From the NCBI GenBank assembly GCA_050287965.1, contig JBNKCX010000017.1, positions 1-64,000 of the forward strand: a DNA stretch of 64,000 nt. Direction: 5' to 3'. How positions within the stretch are numbered: position 1 is the first letter of the stretch; every line of letters begins with the position of its first letter. Position numbers and translations under genes: made by a program. This DNA comes from CBFDBF01 sp050287965 (GTDB lineage: Bacteria > Pseudomonadota > Gammaproteobacteria > Chromatiales > Chromatiaceae). Shown here in pieces: positions 18,353 to 27,848 of the stretch. The notes under the pieces were generated by a model. The model saw only the letters and a list, made by a program, of their open reading frames with translations. It did not search any database and was not told the DNA's origin.

Positions 18353-18808
18353 TCAACGGAGCCTGAGCGAGAAGATAAACAGGCCCATGAACATCACGCC
18401 TCCCACGATCCAGCCCCAGGCAATGGCCGGCAGGGGCTGCCCTTTCAGCAGGTGCCTCCCAGGTCTCTCCTTGACGTAGACGATCTCCGCCTTTTCACCC
18501 CGGGTCAGACTCTCTATTACCTCCTTGGGGAGAAACAGAGGTGTAACGAACTCCGGGCCATCGACGGGATGAACCTTTACCTCATAGGATGCATGCAGCC
18601 GCCCCTCGTAGTCCGACCATTGGGTCGGGGCGGCCAGGTACTTGCTGGCTCTTTCGATTGTCGCAGGCACACCGTTGGACAACTCATATCGATCGATCAT
18701 TGTAATAACGGGCGCCATGAAACAGGCAACGGCACCAAACAGTAAACTGATGCGGAAGAACCATTTCTTCGCCAGTCCCCTTCCCGGTGTTATGTGATCA
18801 AGTTCCAT
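18353..18808 (-). CDS. DUF3592-like membrane protein
   Basis: 151 aa with two membrane segments (residues about 16-38 and 127-148) around an extramembrane beta-rich domain. The order (TM, 'NGVPATIERASKY', 'VYVKERPGRHLLKG', TM) is that of DUF3592 proteins, of unknown role. AAGGAG precedes the ATG. It is transcribed in the direction of the unknown 17015-18289 gene, 63 nt away, and may share its transcript. Confidence 0.65.
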   Translation of the reverse strand: MELDHITPGRGLAKKWFFRISLLFGAVACFMAPVITMIDRYELSNGVPATIERASKYLAAPTQWSDYEGRLHASYEVKVHPVDGPEFVTPLFLPKEVIESLTRGEKAEIVYVKERPGRHLLKGQPLPAIAWGWIVGGVMFMGLFIFSLRLR

Positions 18809-19429
18809 CGCAACAACTCCTTCTTATTTGATTTATATACGGGTTCCGATCCGGCGCTTTGTGCCGTACAGCGCCGGACATATTTCCCATTGGAGGCGTC
18901 TGGTTATTCTACACATTCCGCTGGTTAAATACCTCCGGAATAAACGGGGCAAACTGATCCCTCTCTTCGGGCTTTTGCCGCAACCAATACTCCCTCCATC
19001 TTCAGATGGCCTTACCCTCGTAAAGTAGTATTTGTTACATACCTCGTTCCCAGGAATTCATAGCATGCCCGGCAGTGACGGTCACCGTCGCGGCACCGGT
19101 CAACTACGGCATGATCGCCAACGGGGTACTGACCACCGATGAGGCGATAAAGGCGCTGAAGAACCAGCGCAGATCGCCGGACCGAACGAGTCGGAGGCGT
19201 TCGTATGCTATTTGGTATTACCCCTTCCCTACCGAATAACCAGCGGCGCCTCCGGCTCAACTATCCCCATGATGACGCCGAACCACGTCCGATTTCGCAG
19301 GGAACCGATCCACCGCCACATACCTTCTCCACCACCCACCTGGGTAACAATTGCTACAGACTTCCCGGTCGCCCGCGGGCAAGCTGAAGCTATCAGCACT
19401 CAAATCGTGCCAGGATAGGAGAGACCGTC
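18809..19429. other. 621-nt gap with a possible gene remnant
   Basis: No complete gene. At 19063-19239 the plus strand encodes a protein-like stretch (VTVAAPVNYGMIANGVLTTD) that starts without a good initiation site and ends in Arg-rich sequence. It looks like a decayed fragment of an unidentified gene. The rest shows no feature except the AGGAG site of the next gene. Confidence 0.35.
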
Positions 19430-20548
19430 ATGGCGGGTGATTTTGCCGCAACTCCCAACACGCAGATACGGCAAGGGTTGATTGGAACCCCCCGCCGACT
19501 CGCGCGAAATACCCTTACCGGATGGCATACCGCGCAGTACCTGGCCCTGCTTGGCGGGGCGGCCCTGGCGGCAATGCTGGTATACCGACCGACCCTCGGG
19601 CTCGATATCCTGTGGAACGGCTTGATTCCCCTCGCACCCGCCCTGGTGGTCGTGGCACCGGGGCTATGGCGCAACATCTGTCCAATGGCGACCTTCAGCC
19701 TGTTGCCACGCTGGCTTGGTTTATCGCGAAAAGGACAACCATCGGAGCCGATGATCGCCCTGCTGGCCGTCATCGCACTTGCCGCCCTGTTCTTCATCGT
19801 GCCGCTGCGCCATCTTTCGCTCAACACCGATGGGCCGGGAACCGCATTGATGCTGGTCGCGTCGGCCGTCCTGGCATTCCTGCTCGGCCTGGCTTATGAC
19901 TGGCGGGGCGGCTGGTGCAACGGCCTGTGCCCGATCCATCCCGTGGAAAAACTCTATGGCCAGGCTCCGGTCGCAACCTTTGCCAACGTCCGTTGCGACA
20001 GCTGCAACCGGTGCAGCACCCCCTGCCCCGACTCGACCCAATCCATGCAACCGCTGGTCACGAGCTCATCGTCGGTCGTCAAGGCCGTCGGCCACGTCAT
20101 GACAGGAAGCTTCGCGGGTTTTATTTGGGGCTGGTATCGCGTCCCGGATTACTCAGGCAACGCCACCTTTACCGATGCCGTGGCCGCCTATGCCTGGCCC
20201 CTCGGCGCGGGTCTCGTCTCGCTCGCCGTCTATGGTCTTTTCTATGCTGTGTTCCACCAATCCGCCGCGAATCGCCGCCTCCTTGTGAGAGTCTTCGCCA
20301 CCATCGCGGTCTGCATCTACTACTGGTATCGGATTCCTGCCCTGGCGGGGTTCGGCCCCTATCCGGGATCCGGCATGCTGGTGAATCTCACCGATGATTG
20401 GCCGTTGCTGCCGTGGCTTTCCCGCACCAGCACCACCGCTTTCTTTATCTGGTTCCTGTTATTGCGTCGCAACCCGGGTATCAGCTGGACGAGGCGGCCG
20501 GCGCACGCGCTTCCCCGGCGCGCCGGTTTTGACTATCTAACGCAGTGA
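19430..20548 (+). CDS. Membrane-bound 4Fe-4S protein, NapH/NosR-like
   Basis: 372 aa with about eight to nine membrane segments and a cytoplasm-facing cysteine cluster between TM5 and TM6: CNGLCPIHPVEKLYG, then CDSCNRCSTPCPDS. Polytopic proteins with such a Cys pattern pass electrons between quinones and periplasmic or membrane enzymes. The second motif is shorter than two classic ferredoxin clusters, so probably one 4Fe-4S site. It has AGGAGA before the ATG and stands alone on the plus strand, so its redox partner is not apparent. Confidence 0.8.
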   Translation: MAGDFAATPNTQIRQGLIGTPRRLARNTLTGWHTAQYLALLGGAALAAMLVYRPTLGLDILWNGLIPLAPALVVVAPGLWRNICPMATFSLLPRWLGLSRKGQPSEPMIALLAVIALAALFFIVPLRHLSLNTDGPGTALMLVASAVLAFLLGLAYDWRGGWCNGLCPIHPVEKLYGQAPVATFANVRCDSCNRCSTPCPDSTQSMQPLVTSSSSVVKAVGHVMTGSFAGFIWGWYRVPDYSGNATFTDAVAAYAWPLGAGLVSLAVYGLFYAVFHQSAANRRLLVRVFATIAVCIYYWYRIPALAGFGPYPGSGMLVNLTDDWPLLPWLSRTSTTAFFIWFLLLRRNPGISWTRRPAHALPRRAGFDYLTQ

Positions 20549-20620
20549 ATAAATGGAATTAGATGAGTCAGACACCTATTCGCTTAATACTATTGCTCCC
20601 TGATTCTGTTCTCCTTAAGC

Positions 20621-21193
20621 CTATTTCGTCATACAGCTAAGCACACCATCGCATTCGTAAAATTTCTTTTGCTCTATATATATGGGCGACATATTCACCA
20701 GCCAGATGCCGAGCCCGCCGTTCCGCAGTTGGAAGCTATAACTGTCGCCGGGCTTGAACTGTTGCCACCACTTACTGCTGCTCATATATAGATCCAGGCT
20801 TGGCAAGCCTCCATGGTCTCTAGGTTTCCACTGATACTTACTGTTCAACACATAGGTGTATTCTTCCAGTCCCCCTGAATCGAGGACGATGTTTATTCTC
20901 GGCAGCAGGGCATAACTCGCCAACCCGACTCCCAACGCAAACAGAATCGCATAAACTGCACTGTCCTCCCTGTCCGGCTCGAATTGCTTGAGGACCAGAT
21001 AAACAAGAACAAGCCCCACTATCGCGCTGGCCACGATCAACGCGTAAGGCGGGGTGCCGGCGTAATACTCCGATGTAAAGAAATAGAAATCCAATATGAA
21101 ATACAGAATAAGGAGCATGAATATAGCCACGATAACCATGGTCGCAGGCGTGGCCTTCATCTCTTCCAATAACGAATTGCCATCTTTTTTCAT
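20621..21193 (-). CDS. Membrane protein of unknown function
   Basis: 190 aa. Three to four membrane segments fill residues 17-110 and are followed by a soluble domain of about 80 residues rich in Trp and Tyr (KWWQQFKPGDSYSFQLRNGGLGIWLVN). The last residues carry a Cys pair (ECDGVLSC). No family recognised. Confidence 0.65.
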   Translation of the reverse strand: MKKDGNSLLEEMKATPATMVIVAIFMLLILYFILDFYFFTSEYYAGTPPYALIVASAIVGLVLVYLVLKQFEPDREDSAVYAILFALGVGLASYALLPRINIVLDSGGLEEYTYVLNSKYQWKPRDHGGLPSLDLYMSSSKWWQQFKPGDSYSFQLRNGGLGIWLVNMSPIYIEQKKFYECDGVLSCMTK

Positions 21194-21322
21194 CTTATAT
21201 TCCTTTGTTATTCAATTCACCAGCCCCGGTCCCGATTGATAATAAAATGGACGGCGGAACTATTTATAGGAAACAACGGATTTAAACCTTATTACGGAAT
21301 AGCGGTTATCCTCACCTCGCAA

Positions 21323-21676
21323 TTATTCCGCTTCCCGCCCTGCCTTCCCCAGTGAATAGAAGCCGTAGAAGGCCACAAGCTCCAATACCACACATGCGAA
21401 CAAAATAAAGTAGGTTAACAGAACAGGATCAGGCCTGAACAAATAAAAAGCCAAGGCAATCGCCAGCAATCTCCAGTACTTCTCTCCCGCCTCTTTCCCC
21501 GGCGGAAATATAAAAAGCAATACCGCCAAAGTAATGTTGATTGCTATACTTAATAATGAGTGCCCATCGTTATAGAACAGTCCATCGGAATAATATTCCA
21601 TCCCGATGTTAAATAACGTATATACAAGCATCAAGGAAGAAAGAAGCACCCCGCATTTTTCAATAGTTACGGACAT
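21323..21676 (-). CDS. Small membrane protein of unknown function
   Basis: 117 aa with three to four hydrophobic segments covering nearly the whole chain. An acidic loop (YSDGLFYNDGHS) lies between the first two segments. Nothing beyond membrane location can be said. Confidence 0.6.
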   Translation of the reverse strand: MSVTIEKCGVLLSSLMLVYTLFNIGMEYYSDGLFYNDGHSLLSIAINITLAVLLFIFPPGKEAGEKYWRLLAIALAFYLFRPDPVLLTYFILFACVVLELVAFYGFYSLGKAGREAE

Positions 21677-21762
21677 ACTGCTGCTCTCGATCCTCCCTGT
21701 TGATCGCCGATAGATAAACGCTCTTGGGCGAACTCAACACAAAATATGGTTAGGACACTTCG

Positions 21763-22308
21763 CTATTTGATATCTTTCGAATGCTTTAATCCATACATTT
21801 TTATGGCCAGAGCGAGACCAAGCAATCCAAACGCGGAAATCCCAAGCACCACAAAGATCATTTCCATCAGCGGCTTTTTAAGCATGAACGGCATAGCCGG
21901 CCCCATGGCGATCATCAAAACCGATAAAATACCGAAAGACCAGTAATACCAGTTGGGCAGTATTTTAGCGCCCCTCCCTAACGCCTCGCCGACACCCAGC
22001 CTCAGCTCGTGCCTTTCCAGACCACGGATCATCGTATGCTGTTTGTATAATACATAGATTATCAATATAAGCGGCGGCAAAAATCCTGTTGGGAAAGTCA
22101 GGACCCCGAGGCCCATGGCAATGCTGTATGGAATGGCGCCGAAAAACGCTACCTTATAAGTCCACTTGTGGAACTCATGGAGCTTGATTCTCGTCTCTTC
22201 ATCCGGAACCAATACACCCTTGCCGATAGCCCCGTTCGGATAAAATACAATTTCCCCGTTCGGCCCCTGTTTAAAGCTGTTCTCCACCAGAGAGTCGAAA
22301 AATCCCAT
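21763..22308 (-). CDS. Membrane protein of unknown function
   Basis: 181 aa. A soluble N-terminus of 50 residues contains GEIVFYPNGAIGKGVLVPD, a segment I have seen at the start of small proteobacterial membrane proteins of unknown role. Four membrane segments follow. It lies 30 nt after the ankyrin protein gene on the same strand, so the two are probably co-transcribed. Confidence 0.7.
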   Translation of the reverse strand: MGFFDSLVENSFKQGPNGEIVFYPNGAIGKGVLVPDEETRIKLHEFHKWTYKVAFFGAIPYSIAMGLGVLTFPTGFLPPLILIIYVLYKQHTMIRGLERHELRLGVGEALGRGAKILPNWYYWSFGILSVLMIAMGPAMPFMLKKPLMEMIFVVLGISAFGLLGLALAIKMYGLKHSKDIK

Positions 22309-22338
22309 AAGGCCTGCCCCCCTTTTCTTCTGCCCTGA

Positions 22339-23775
22339 CTAATTCACCCGGCGGCCGCCTTCATAGCGCGCAACCCTGAACTCTTTCCAGGGCCTGCCCT
22401 CAATTCTCAGCACATATTGCCCGCGGCCAGATTCTTTCTCCTCCGGCCTTACCCCGAACAGCTCGGCAATCTGCCCGTCGGAGAGGGAGCGATCGATGTC
22501 CATAAAAAACGACAAGTTATCGTCTATCATCAGATAGGCCCCGCCCGCATGCACATCCTGTTTCTTATACTTCTCCGGAACGCCCCGAAATACGCATACT
22601 GCCGGCTGCTTCGGCGATTCTTTTGTATATCCTTCGCTGGAGAGACTACCTATGACCACACCTATCTCCGTATAATCCCCGTCCTTCTCTTCCTGTATAC
22701 GCACGGTTCCGACCTCAATGCGCGCAACGTCGGTTTTCGGTAACAACACCATGGCAACCTTCCAGTGCCCGTAGTTCAAGGCCGATATCAGTGCCATATC
22801 CCCATCATTTGCCCTGATGTTCGGATCGGCGCCCTTCGCGAGCAGCTCCTTGACCACCTCCAGATGCCCCTCGCTTGAAGCTACCAGGAGGGGAGTGAAA
22901 CGCCCATTCGCCAGGACGTTCACATCAGCACCGTGGTCGAGCAATATCTTCACCATCTCCAGATTGCCGGCACCGGCGGCGAATAAAACGGCTGTAACAC
23001 CATCCTTATCCTTGTGGTTTGCATCGGCACCGCTGGTCAACAGATCTCTTACCAACTCCAACCTGTCGTCCATCGCGGCCATAATCAAGGCCGTGGTTCC
23101 GCTGTCGCTGGCGATGTTGACATCAGCGCCCTTGGCCAGCAGTTCCCTAATAACCTCATCATGGCCCTCAAACACTGCCCTCATAAGTGCCGTCAAACCG
23201 TTATCCGAACGCACATCGATGTCCGCCCCTCCGGCAAGCAACGCCTTTACAACCGCGACGTCTCCGTTAAATGCGGCATTCATCAGGGGCGTGAAGCCCT
23301 TATCACCCGCTTTAACATCCGTCTCCGCACCGGCGGCCAGCAGATCCTTTACCACCTCCGCATGGCCCTTTTCCGCAGCCAGCATAAGCGCAGTTATATT
23401 CAGATCCGCCCGAATGTTTACACCGCCCCCCCTGGCGAGGAGCTCCTTTACGATTTCCTGATTGCCGGCCAACGAGGCCACCATGAGGGCGGTGAACCCG
23501 CTTTTCCCCTGAATATCGGTATCGGCGCCTCTTGCGAGCAGCTCCTTGACGACCGCCAACTGGTTCTTTCCGGAAGCCATCATCAGTGCCGTAAAGCCCT
23601 GCTGCCCCATGCCGTTGACGTCGGCACCCTCGGCAAGCACGGCCCGTACCTCGTCCACAGTACCACTGCCCGCAACATCAACCAGATCCGCTGCCGCAGC
23701 TGAACAGGAGACAACCGACAAGACCGTTACCAGAACTATCGACCGAATGGGAAACAACCTGCCCTTGAGATTCAT
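22339..23775 (-). CDS. Secreted ankyrin-repeat protein
   Basis: 478 aa with a signal peptide (cleavage likely near SCSAAAA, residue 28). About ten consecutive ankyrin repeats follow (consensus G-TALM-A---GH-EVVKELLAKGADVNI) to about residue 350. A C-terminal domain of about 125 residues, unrelated to ankyrins, ends in IEGRPWKEFRVARYEGG. Ankyrins bind proteins, so a periplasmic binding or inhibitor role is likely. In related genomes such proteins can accompany catalases or toxins; no such partner is visible here. Confidence 0.88.
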   Translation of the reverse strand: MNLKGRLFPIRSIVLVTVLSVVSCSAAAADLVDVAGSGTVDEVRAVLAEGADVNGMGQQGFTALMMASGKNQLAVVKELLARGADTDIQGKSGFTALMVASLAGNQEIVKELLARGGGVNIRADLNITALMLAAEKGHAEVVKDLLAAGAETDVKAGDKGFTPLMNAAFNGDVAVVKALLAGGADIDVRSDNGLTALMRAVFEGHDEVIRELLAKGADVNIASDSGTTALIMAAMDDRLELVRDLLTSGADANHKDKDGVTAVLFAAGAGNLEMVKILLDHGADVNVLANGRFTPLLVASSEGHLEVVKELLAKGADPNIRANDGDMALISALNYGHWKVAMVLLPKTDVARIEVGTVRIQEEKDGDYTEIGVVIGSLSSEGYTKESPKQPAVCVFRGVPEKYKKQDVHAGGAYLMIDDNLSFFMDIDRSLSDGQIAELFGVRPEEKESGRGQYVLRIEGRPWKEFRVARYEGGRRVN

Positions 23776-23990
23776 GCCCTGTTACCTCCTTTTATTATTG
23801 TGGCGGTCGGACGCAAAGGGCTGCATCGGGCCTCACCCTTTGGTAGAACATTAACGGGATATGAGATCCCCTACACATTCCAGGTATTCAATTATGCGGC
23901 AAATCCCGCCCCACATTCCACCAATCCAGGGTGTCGAAAGAGCAAGTTCTGTGGGTCTCTATAGCCACGAGCGAGACACCCAACCCCAAT

Positions 23991-24476
23991 TCAGGCGGTA
24001 CTCGCGGCAGGCGTCTCCTCGACGGAGGCATCAGGCAATGCCTTTTTCGCTATCTTGGCGATATCCAGAACCGTTTTATAGGCACCACTGATCACAAACT
24101 CCAGAAGCTGCTGTATGCCGTCCTTCGGCATATCATGGGATTCGATCTTCACCTGGCCGCCGTCAGTCGGGAAAATAACTATTATCCCGTATGGAACATT
24201 TCTGTCACGGCGGATCTGATCCTCCGCGTTCGGTCGCATATCTATTACCAGCCCTCCTCGCAGCCTTTCCCACCAGTCCGCTACGAACTTGGCCACCACC
24301 GCCACACCCGCGGCTATCAGCACCGCAGTTATGGGCGCCATCTGGACTTCCACCTCACCACTGGGCGTACCGACGATAGCCTCCATCCGGATATCCTCCT
24401 GCGCTTTCGCACAGCCATGAGCCGCTTCCAGGTCAGCCATCTCCTCAACCCGAATACGAATCTTTACATCACTCAT
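23991..24476 (-). CDS. EACC1-like protein beside a subtilase
   Basis: 161 aa. The order is an N-terminal beta segment (VKIRIRVEEM), a hydrophobic helix of about 25 residues (ITAVLIAAGVAVVAKFVADWW), two further strands (GIIVIFPTDGGQVKIES) and a helix with GIQQLLEFV. This is the layout of effector-associated constant component 1 (EACC1), described as a companion of peptidase and other effectors in bacterial conflict systems. The match is by pattern, not alignment. It lies 47 nt after the subtilase gene with AAGGAG before its ATG, so it is surely in the same operon. Confidence 0.6.
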   Translation of the reverse strand: MSDVKIRIRVEEMADLEAAHGCAKAQEDIRMEAIVGTPSGEVEVQMAPITAVLIAAGVAVVAKFVADWWERLRGGLVIDMRPNAEDQIRRDRNVPYGIIVIFPTDGGQVKIESHDMPKDGIQQLLEFVISGAYKTVLDIAKIAKKALPDASVEETPAASTA

Positions 24477-24523
24477 ACCCTATCTCCTTATACTGAGTAC
24501 TCTCGTATTTGCGTCGACTATAT

Positions 24524-25957
24524 CTACGGGGCCATTCTCCACTCCTGAGGATGGCGCGCACCACGAATAAATTCTGCCACCCGGCGTTTATACGGCTCAT
24601 GGTCCGGACGAATATCCACGGCCTTCTGCTGCAGCCTGGTGGCTATTCTGAGAAATGTAACGACCTCTCCGAAATTTCCGGCCGCCTGCGCCTGCCTCGC
24701 CCTAAGCGCATAGACCATCCCAAGGTTTGCCGCGGCATGAGGATTGGTGGGGGCAAATCGTTCCGCGGGACCCAACAAGAGTTCCGCACCTTCAAGATCA
24801 CCCCAATTGAGCTTGAACAGGCCGTAATTTACAAATGCGCTCACGGCAAACAGGGCACACTCCGGACAGGGTCCCCGTCCGCCTTCACAGGAGTGCCAAT
24901 GAGGAACCGCTCGGACCGCCTTCAGAAACAGCTCATCGACGACGCCATCCCTCCGTTCGGACCAGGCACGCGCGCCCTGCGGCAGGCTTACCATGAGTTG
25001 TTCCGCAAGCCCCGCCAGACGAGCCACTTCCGAGTAACTTCTTAGATCGCTCTGAGATGCAACCAATGCGGCAAAGCCTGAAATCAGGGGCGCCGCAAAA
25101 CTGGAACCCAGCACCCCGGCCGGCTGTGTGATCCCAAAATCGGAAATCTCCGACTGACTGTACGTCGGCTCCTTTACCACGGCCTCCTCCATCCCCGAAC
25201 CAATAGTGCGGTCGATGCGCTTAAAGGACGCGGAAATGACGCTCTCCCGAAACGCCGGGTCAAAGATATACCCCCTTGCGTTGCCCGTCGCCGCCACTAC
25301 AGTTCGGCCGCTGCGCTGCAATGCGGCAATCGGTCCGGTAAAGATACTTGGAGAAGGCGGCCGAACCAAATCACGCCAACCGTTCAACTCGCCCATGCCC
25401 TGACTGATCCAGAACGGGAGATCTTCCTCCGACATCTCCGGCCAGGGTTCAAGTCTTTGCAGAAATTCATCGGAGGCGATTACGGATGAGGCCGGGACCG
25501 CAGCGCCCAAACTAAGATTTACGATTGAAGTCGGGGTCCGCTCCACATCATACAGGGCACGCTGGATAACAACCGGATCCCACTTTCCCCCCAACGCCGT
25601 AGGGAAGAGTAAAAGGCGGGCGTCAGGAGCAACAGCGAGAATCAGCAATGCCACGACCGTACCGTGCGCCGAGGGCACAACCTGGTCGGCATTCCCCATC
25701 AGGGTCTGCGCGGCCAGAGCTGGAATGGATAAATCGAACCCGTCATCCACCACCGCGATGACATGACCGTCACCGTGACGACCGAGGGAATGGGCTATAT
25801 CAACGGCATCCCAGAACTCACCGATCCGGGGCAAATCCCAGGAGCGCTCAACCCGATCATAATGACGAAGCAGTTCCGCAGCGGCATCGATCCCCCCTTC
25901 CTGCCCCCAGCCATTAGCGACGCTGACTTCCTCATTCCGTGTGTCATCGGGTTCCAT
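24524..25957 (-). CDS. Cytoplasmic subtilisin-like (S8) serine protease with TPR-like tail
   Basis: 477 aa without signal peptide. The catalytic triad is complete: Asp71 (VVDDGFD), His98 (SAHGT) and Ser286 (GSSFAAP), with oxyanion Asn226 (ATGN). No long propeptide is seen, unlike secreted subtilases. After the protease domain comes a Cys/His cluster (H353, H355, C357, C364, C367), a possible zinc knuckle. Helical TPR-like repeats follow to about residue 460. AGAGG precedes the ATG. The EACC1-like gene follows at 47 nt and a 113-aa gene precedes at 86 nt. A regulated intracellular protease effector is inferred. Confidence 0.88.
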   Translation of the reverse strand: MEPDDTRNEEVSVANGWGQEGGIDAAAELLRHYDRVERSWDLPRIGEFWDAVDIAHSLGRHGDGHVIAVVDDGFDLSIPALAAQTLMGNADQVVPSAHGTVVALLILAVAPDARLLLFPTALGGKWDPVVIQRALYDVERTPTSIVNLSLGAAVPASSVIASDEFLQRLEPWPEMSEEDLPFWISQGMGELNGWRDLVRPPSPSIFTGPIAALQRSGRTVVAATGNARGYIFDPAFRESVISASFKRIDRTIGSGMEEAVVKEPTYSQSEISDFGITQPAGVLGSSFAAPLISGFAALVASQSDLRSYSEVARLAGLAEQLMVSLPQGARAWSERRDGVVDELFLKAVRAVPHWHSCEGGRGPCPECALFAVSAFVNYGLFKLNWGDLEGAELLLGPAERFAPTNPHAAANLGMVYALRARQAQAAGNFGEVVTFLRIATRLQQKAVDIRPDHEPYKRRVAEFIRGARHPQEWRMAP

Positions 25958-26043
25958 AACGACCTCTTCCGTGAAATAGAGATAAGATAAGATGGATCTG
26001 ATTCCTTCAGGAGCGCGCCATCCGGGACATATTCCTTTCCGCC

Positions 26044-26385
26044 CTAAACGCCCTCCTCTTCTCCCGCCGGCTCTCGCGACGTCCCGACCGTCCCGAAACA
26101 GCGAACGGGTGAGTAATCATACCAGGTGAAGTAGGTCGGTTTCTCGTTTCGCAGAATATCGACCGTAGGGGCGAGGGCAGTGGAAGGAAAACTGATGAGA
26201 GGATGCCCCAAATCCGACCGAAACTCGTTTTCCTTCATGACGCTTCCGGGCGCAAAATACCTTAGAAACGCGATCACTTTCCCTGCATGGTCAAAAAGCC
26301 AGATTGTCGCCTCGAAATTATTCGGCTCCGCATCCGACACCACGGATACACTGTATTTGCTGATCTCTGTAGTAGTAACAGGCAT
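26044..26385 (-). CDS. Unknown 113-aa protein, first gene of the subtilase unit
   Basis: Soluble, beta-rich, no signal peptide or known motif (ATIWLFDHAGKVIAFLRYF, Pro-rich middle, acidic tail EEEGV). A strong AGGAGG site lies five nt before the ATG. It is followed after 86 nt by the S8 protease and then the EACC1-like gene, all on the minus strand. It may be a substrate, inhibitor or sensor of the protease; nothing in the sequence decides which. Confidence 0.65.
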   Translation of the reverse strand: MPVTTTEISKYSVSVVSDAEPNNFEATIWLFDHAGKVIAFLRYFAPGSVMKENEFRSDLGHPLISFPSTALAPTVDILRNEKPTYFTWYDYSPVRCFGTVGTSREPAGEEEGV

Positions 26386-26536
26386 GGATACCTCCTTTCC
26401 ATATCGTGATTACTTCCCTTTTGAAGAGGGTCAGAACCCCGTCTTGCGCTACTGCTCCGGTCACGATTCTGACGCCTGTAATCTCAATGGTCAATCTACC
26501 GAACCCCCCTTAACCAATTGGAACAGTATACTTTTG

Positions 26537-27085
26537 TCATGCCCCCTTGAGCATGGGCAGCAGGATCGCCGCGGCTATGAACACTATCACGAGTATCAAC
26601 AGTAACCATACGATCATGGATGTCTTATATTTGATATGGGGTGTCGCCTGCCTGATCTCCTGATACTCCTCGGAAAACACCATCTGGCCCTTTTTCGAAT
26701 AAAGCAGATAAAGGATATAGCCGTTAATCAGGGTCCCGAGAGGAAACCCGAGCAGTCCGATTACGGCAAACACCCCGGCGACGTGTCTGACCTTCGCCTT
26801 CAGGGCCCTCATGGCCGATCCCATCCAGAAATAGAGCGCGCTCAGACCGAGAAAAATAACGGTTATTACAACTATGTCACCGTCCGGCCGCTGAATCATT
26901 AAAAATATCTGGAAAAGGCTTGTGAACAACAGCACCGCCGCGCCTATATAGTAGAGAACACCGATTGAGCGGACGGACGCCTCGTGACTGATATGCTCCT
27001 CGCGTATCCGTACCGCCGCCTCGGACACACCGGGCATAAACTCCCGGACTTCCGCTTTTGGGGCTTGATAGGGGTTTTGTTCCAT
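26537..27085 (-). CDS. Membrane protein with NPYQAPKA N-terminal motif
   Basis: 182 aa. It starts MEQNPYQAPKAEV, a short proline-rich opening common to many small proteobacterial membrane proteins and shared in form with the protein at 39975-40535 (DPYAPPKSSV). Four membrane segments follow. Function unknown. Confidence 0.7.
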   Translation of the reverse strand: MEQNPYQAPKAEVREFMPGVSEAAVRIREEHISHEASVRSIGVLYYIGAAVLLFTSLFQIFLMIQRPDGDIVVITVIFLGLSALYFWMGSAMRALKAKVRHVAGVFAVIGLLGFPLGTLINGYILYLLYSKKGQMVFSEEYQEIRQATPHIKYKTSMIVWLLLILVIVFIAAAILLPMLKGA

Positions 27086-27218
27086 AGTCTTAAGTCTCGT
27101 ATTTAGAAATACCTCTTACCCCTCCCCCACGCACGGGGGAGGAATTATTCAGAGGTTCCTTAGCAACTTCTACTAATTGCGCCGGCGACAAATATTATGA
27201 ATTCGAGCCGTCACCAAC

Positions 27219-27794
27219 CTAATTCGCTTCCTGTTCGGGTGCGGATTTGGAAGAGAGCGCCAGCCGAATGACCAATCCTCCGACCATCAAAATAATAAAT
27301 ATTTTGAGGTCCAGCAATTTCTCCATAATGGATTTCGGTTCATAGGTGGAATCCAAAAGAAAAAAGCTTTGTTCCGGATATTCCTTTTTGAATTCCACTC
27401 GAAGGTCTTCCGGTATATCTCCCGAGCTGGAAAGCAACCCGGTAAAATTCGCTTCCAGAGCCATCTGCGCGATGGTCGGCTCCGATGCCAATTTGAGAAT
27501 GTAGACGACTTTTCCCGTTTCCGTATTTACTACAGGCGCAAAATATTCAGTATTAAGTTTTACGTCTTTCTTGGTGGTAAGACTGTATTCGTAGGTATTC
27601 TCATAATCTACCGCGCCTCCCTGTATGGACGCGTATACCAACCGGTCCTGCGGGTCCGCCACCTTGCCTATCTCCATTACTTCCGGTGTGGCTGATACGT
27701 TCCTTTGCTTGTATATCTCCCAAACCCCATAACCGCTCAGTGCAAGCCCCAGTAAAAATGCCCAGGTGGAAAGTTTTATAATAAGATTTTTCAT
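27219..27794 (-). CDS. Bitopic membrane protein of unknown function
   Basis: 191 aa with a membrane segment at each end (residues 8-25 and 160-180) and about 130 residues between, probably periplasmic. The middle part has alternating strands (YEYSLTTKKDVKLNTEYFAPVVN). This TM-domain-TM plan resembles DUF3592-type proteins and the neighbour at 18353-18808, but I see no clear homology. Confidence 0.65.
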   Translation of the reverse strand: MKNLIIKLSTWAFLLGLALSGYGVWEIYKQRNVSATPEVMEIGKVADPQDRLVYASIQGGAVDYENTYEYSLTTKKDVKLNTEYFAPVVNTETGKVVYILKLASEPTIAQMALEANFTGLLSSSGDIPEDLRVEFKKEYPEQSFFLLDSTYEPKSIMEKLLDLKIFIILMVGGLVIRLALSSKSAPEQEAN

Positions 27795-27848
27795 TCTTTT
27801 TCCTTATTAGATTTATCGAGTCTGATCCCGTTGATCAGGATCTTGTTA

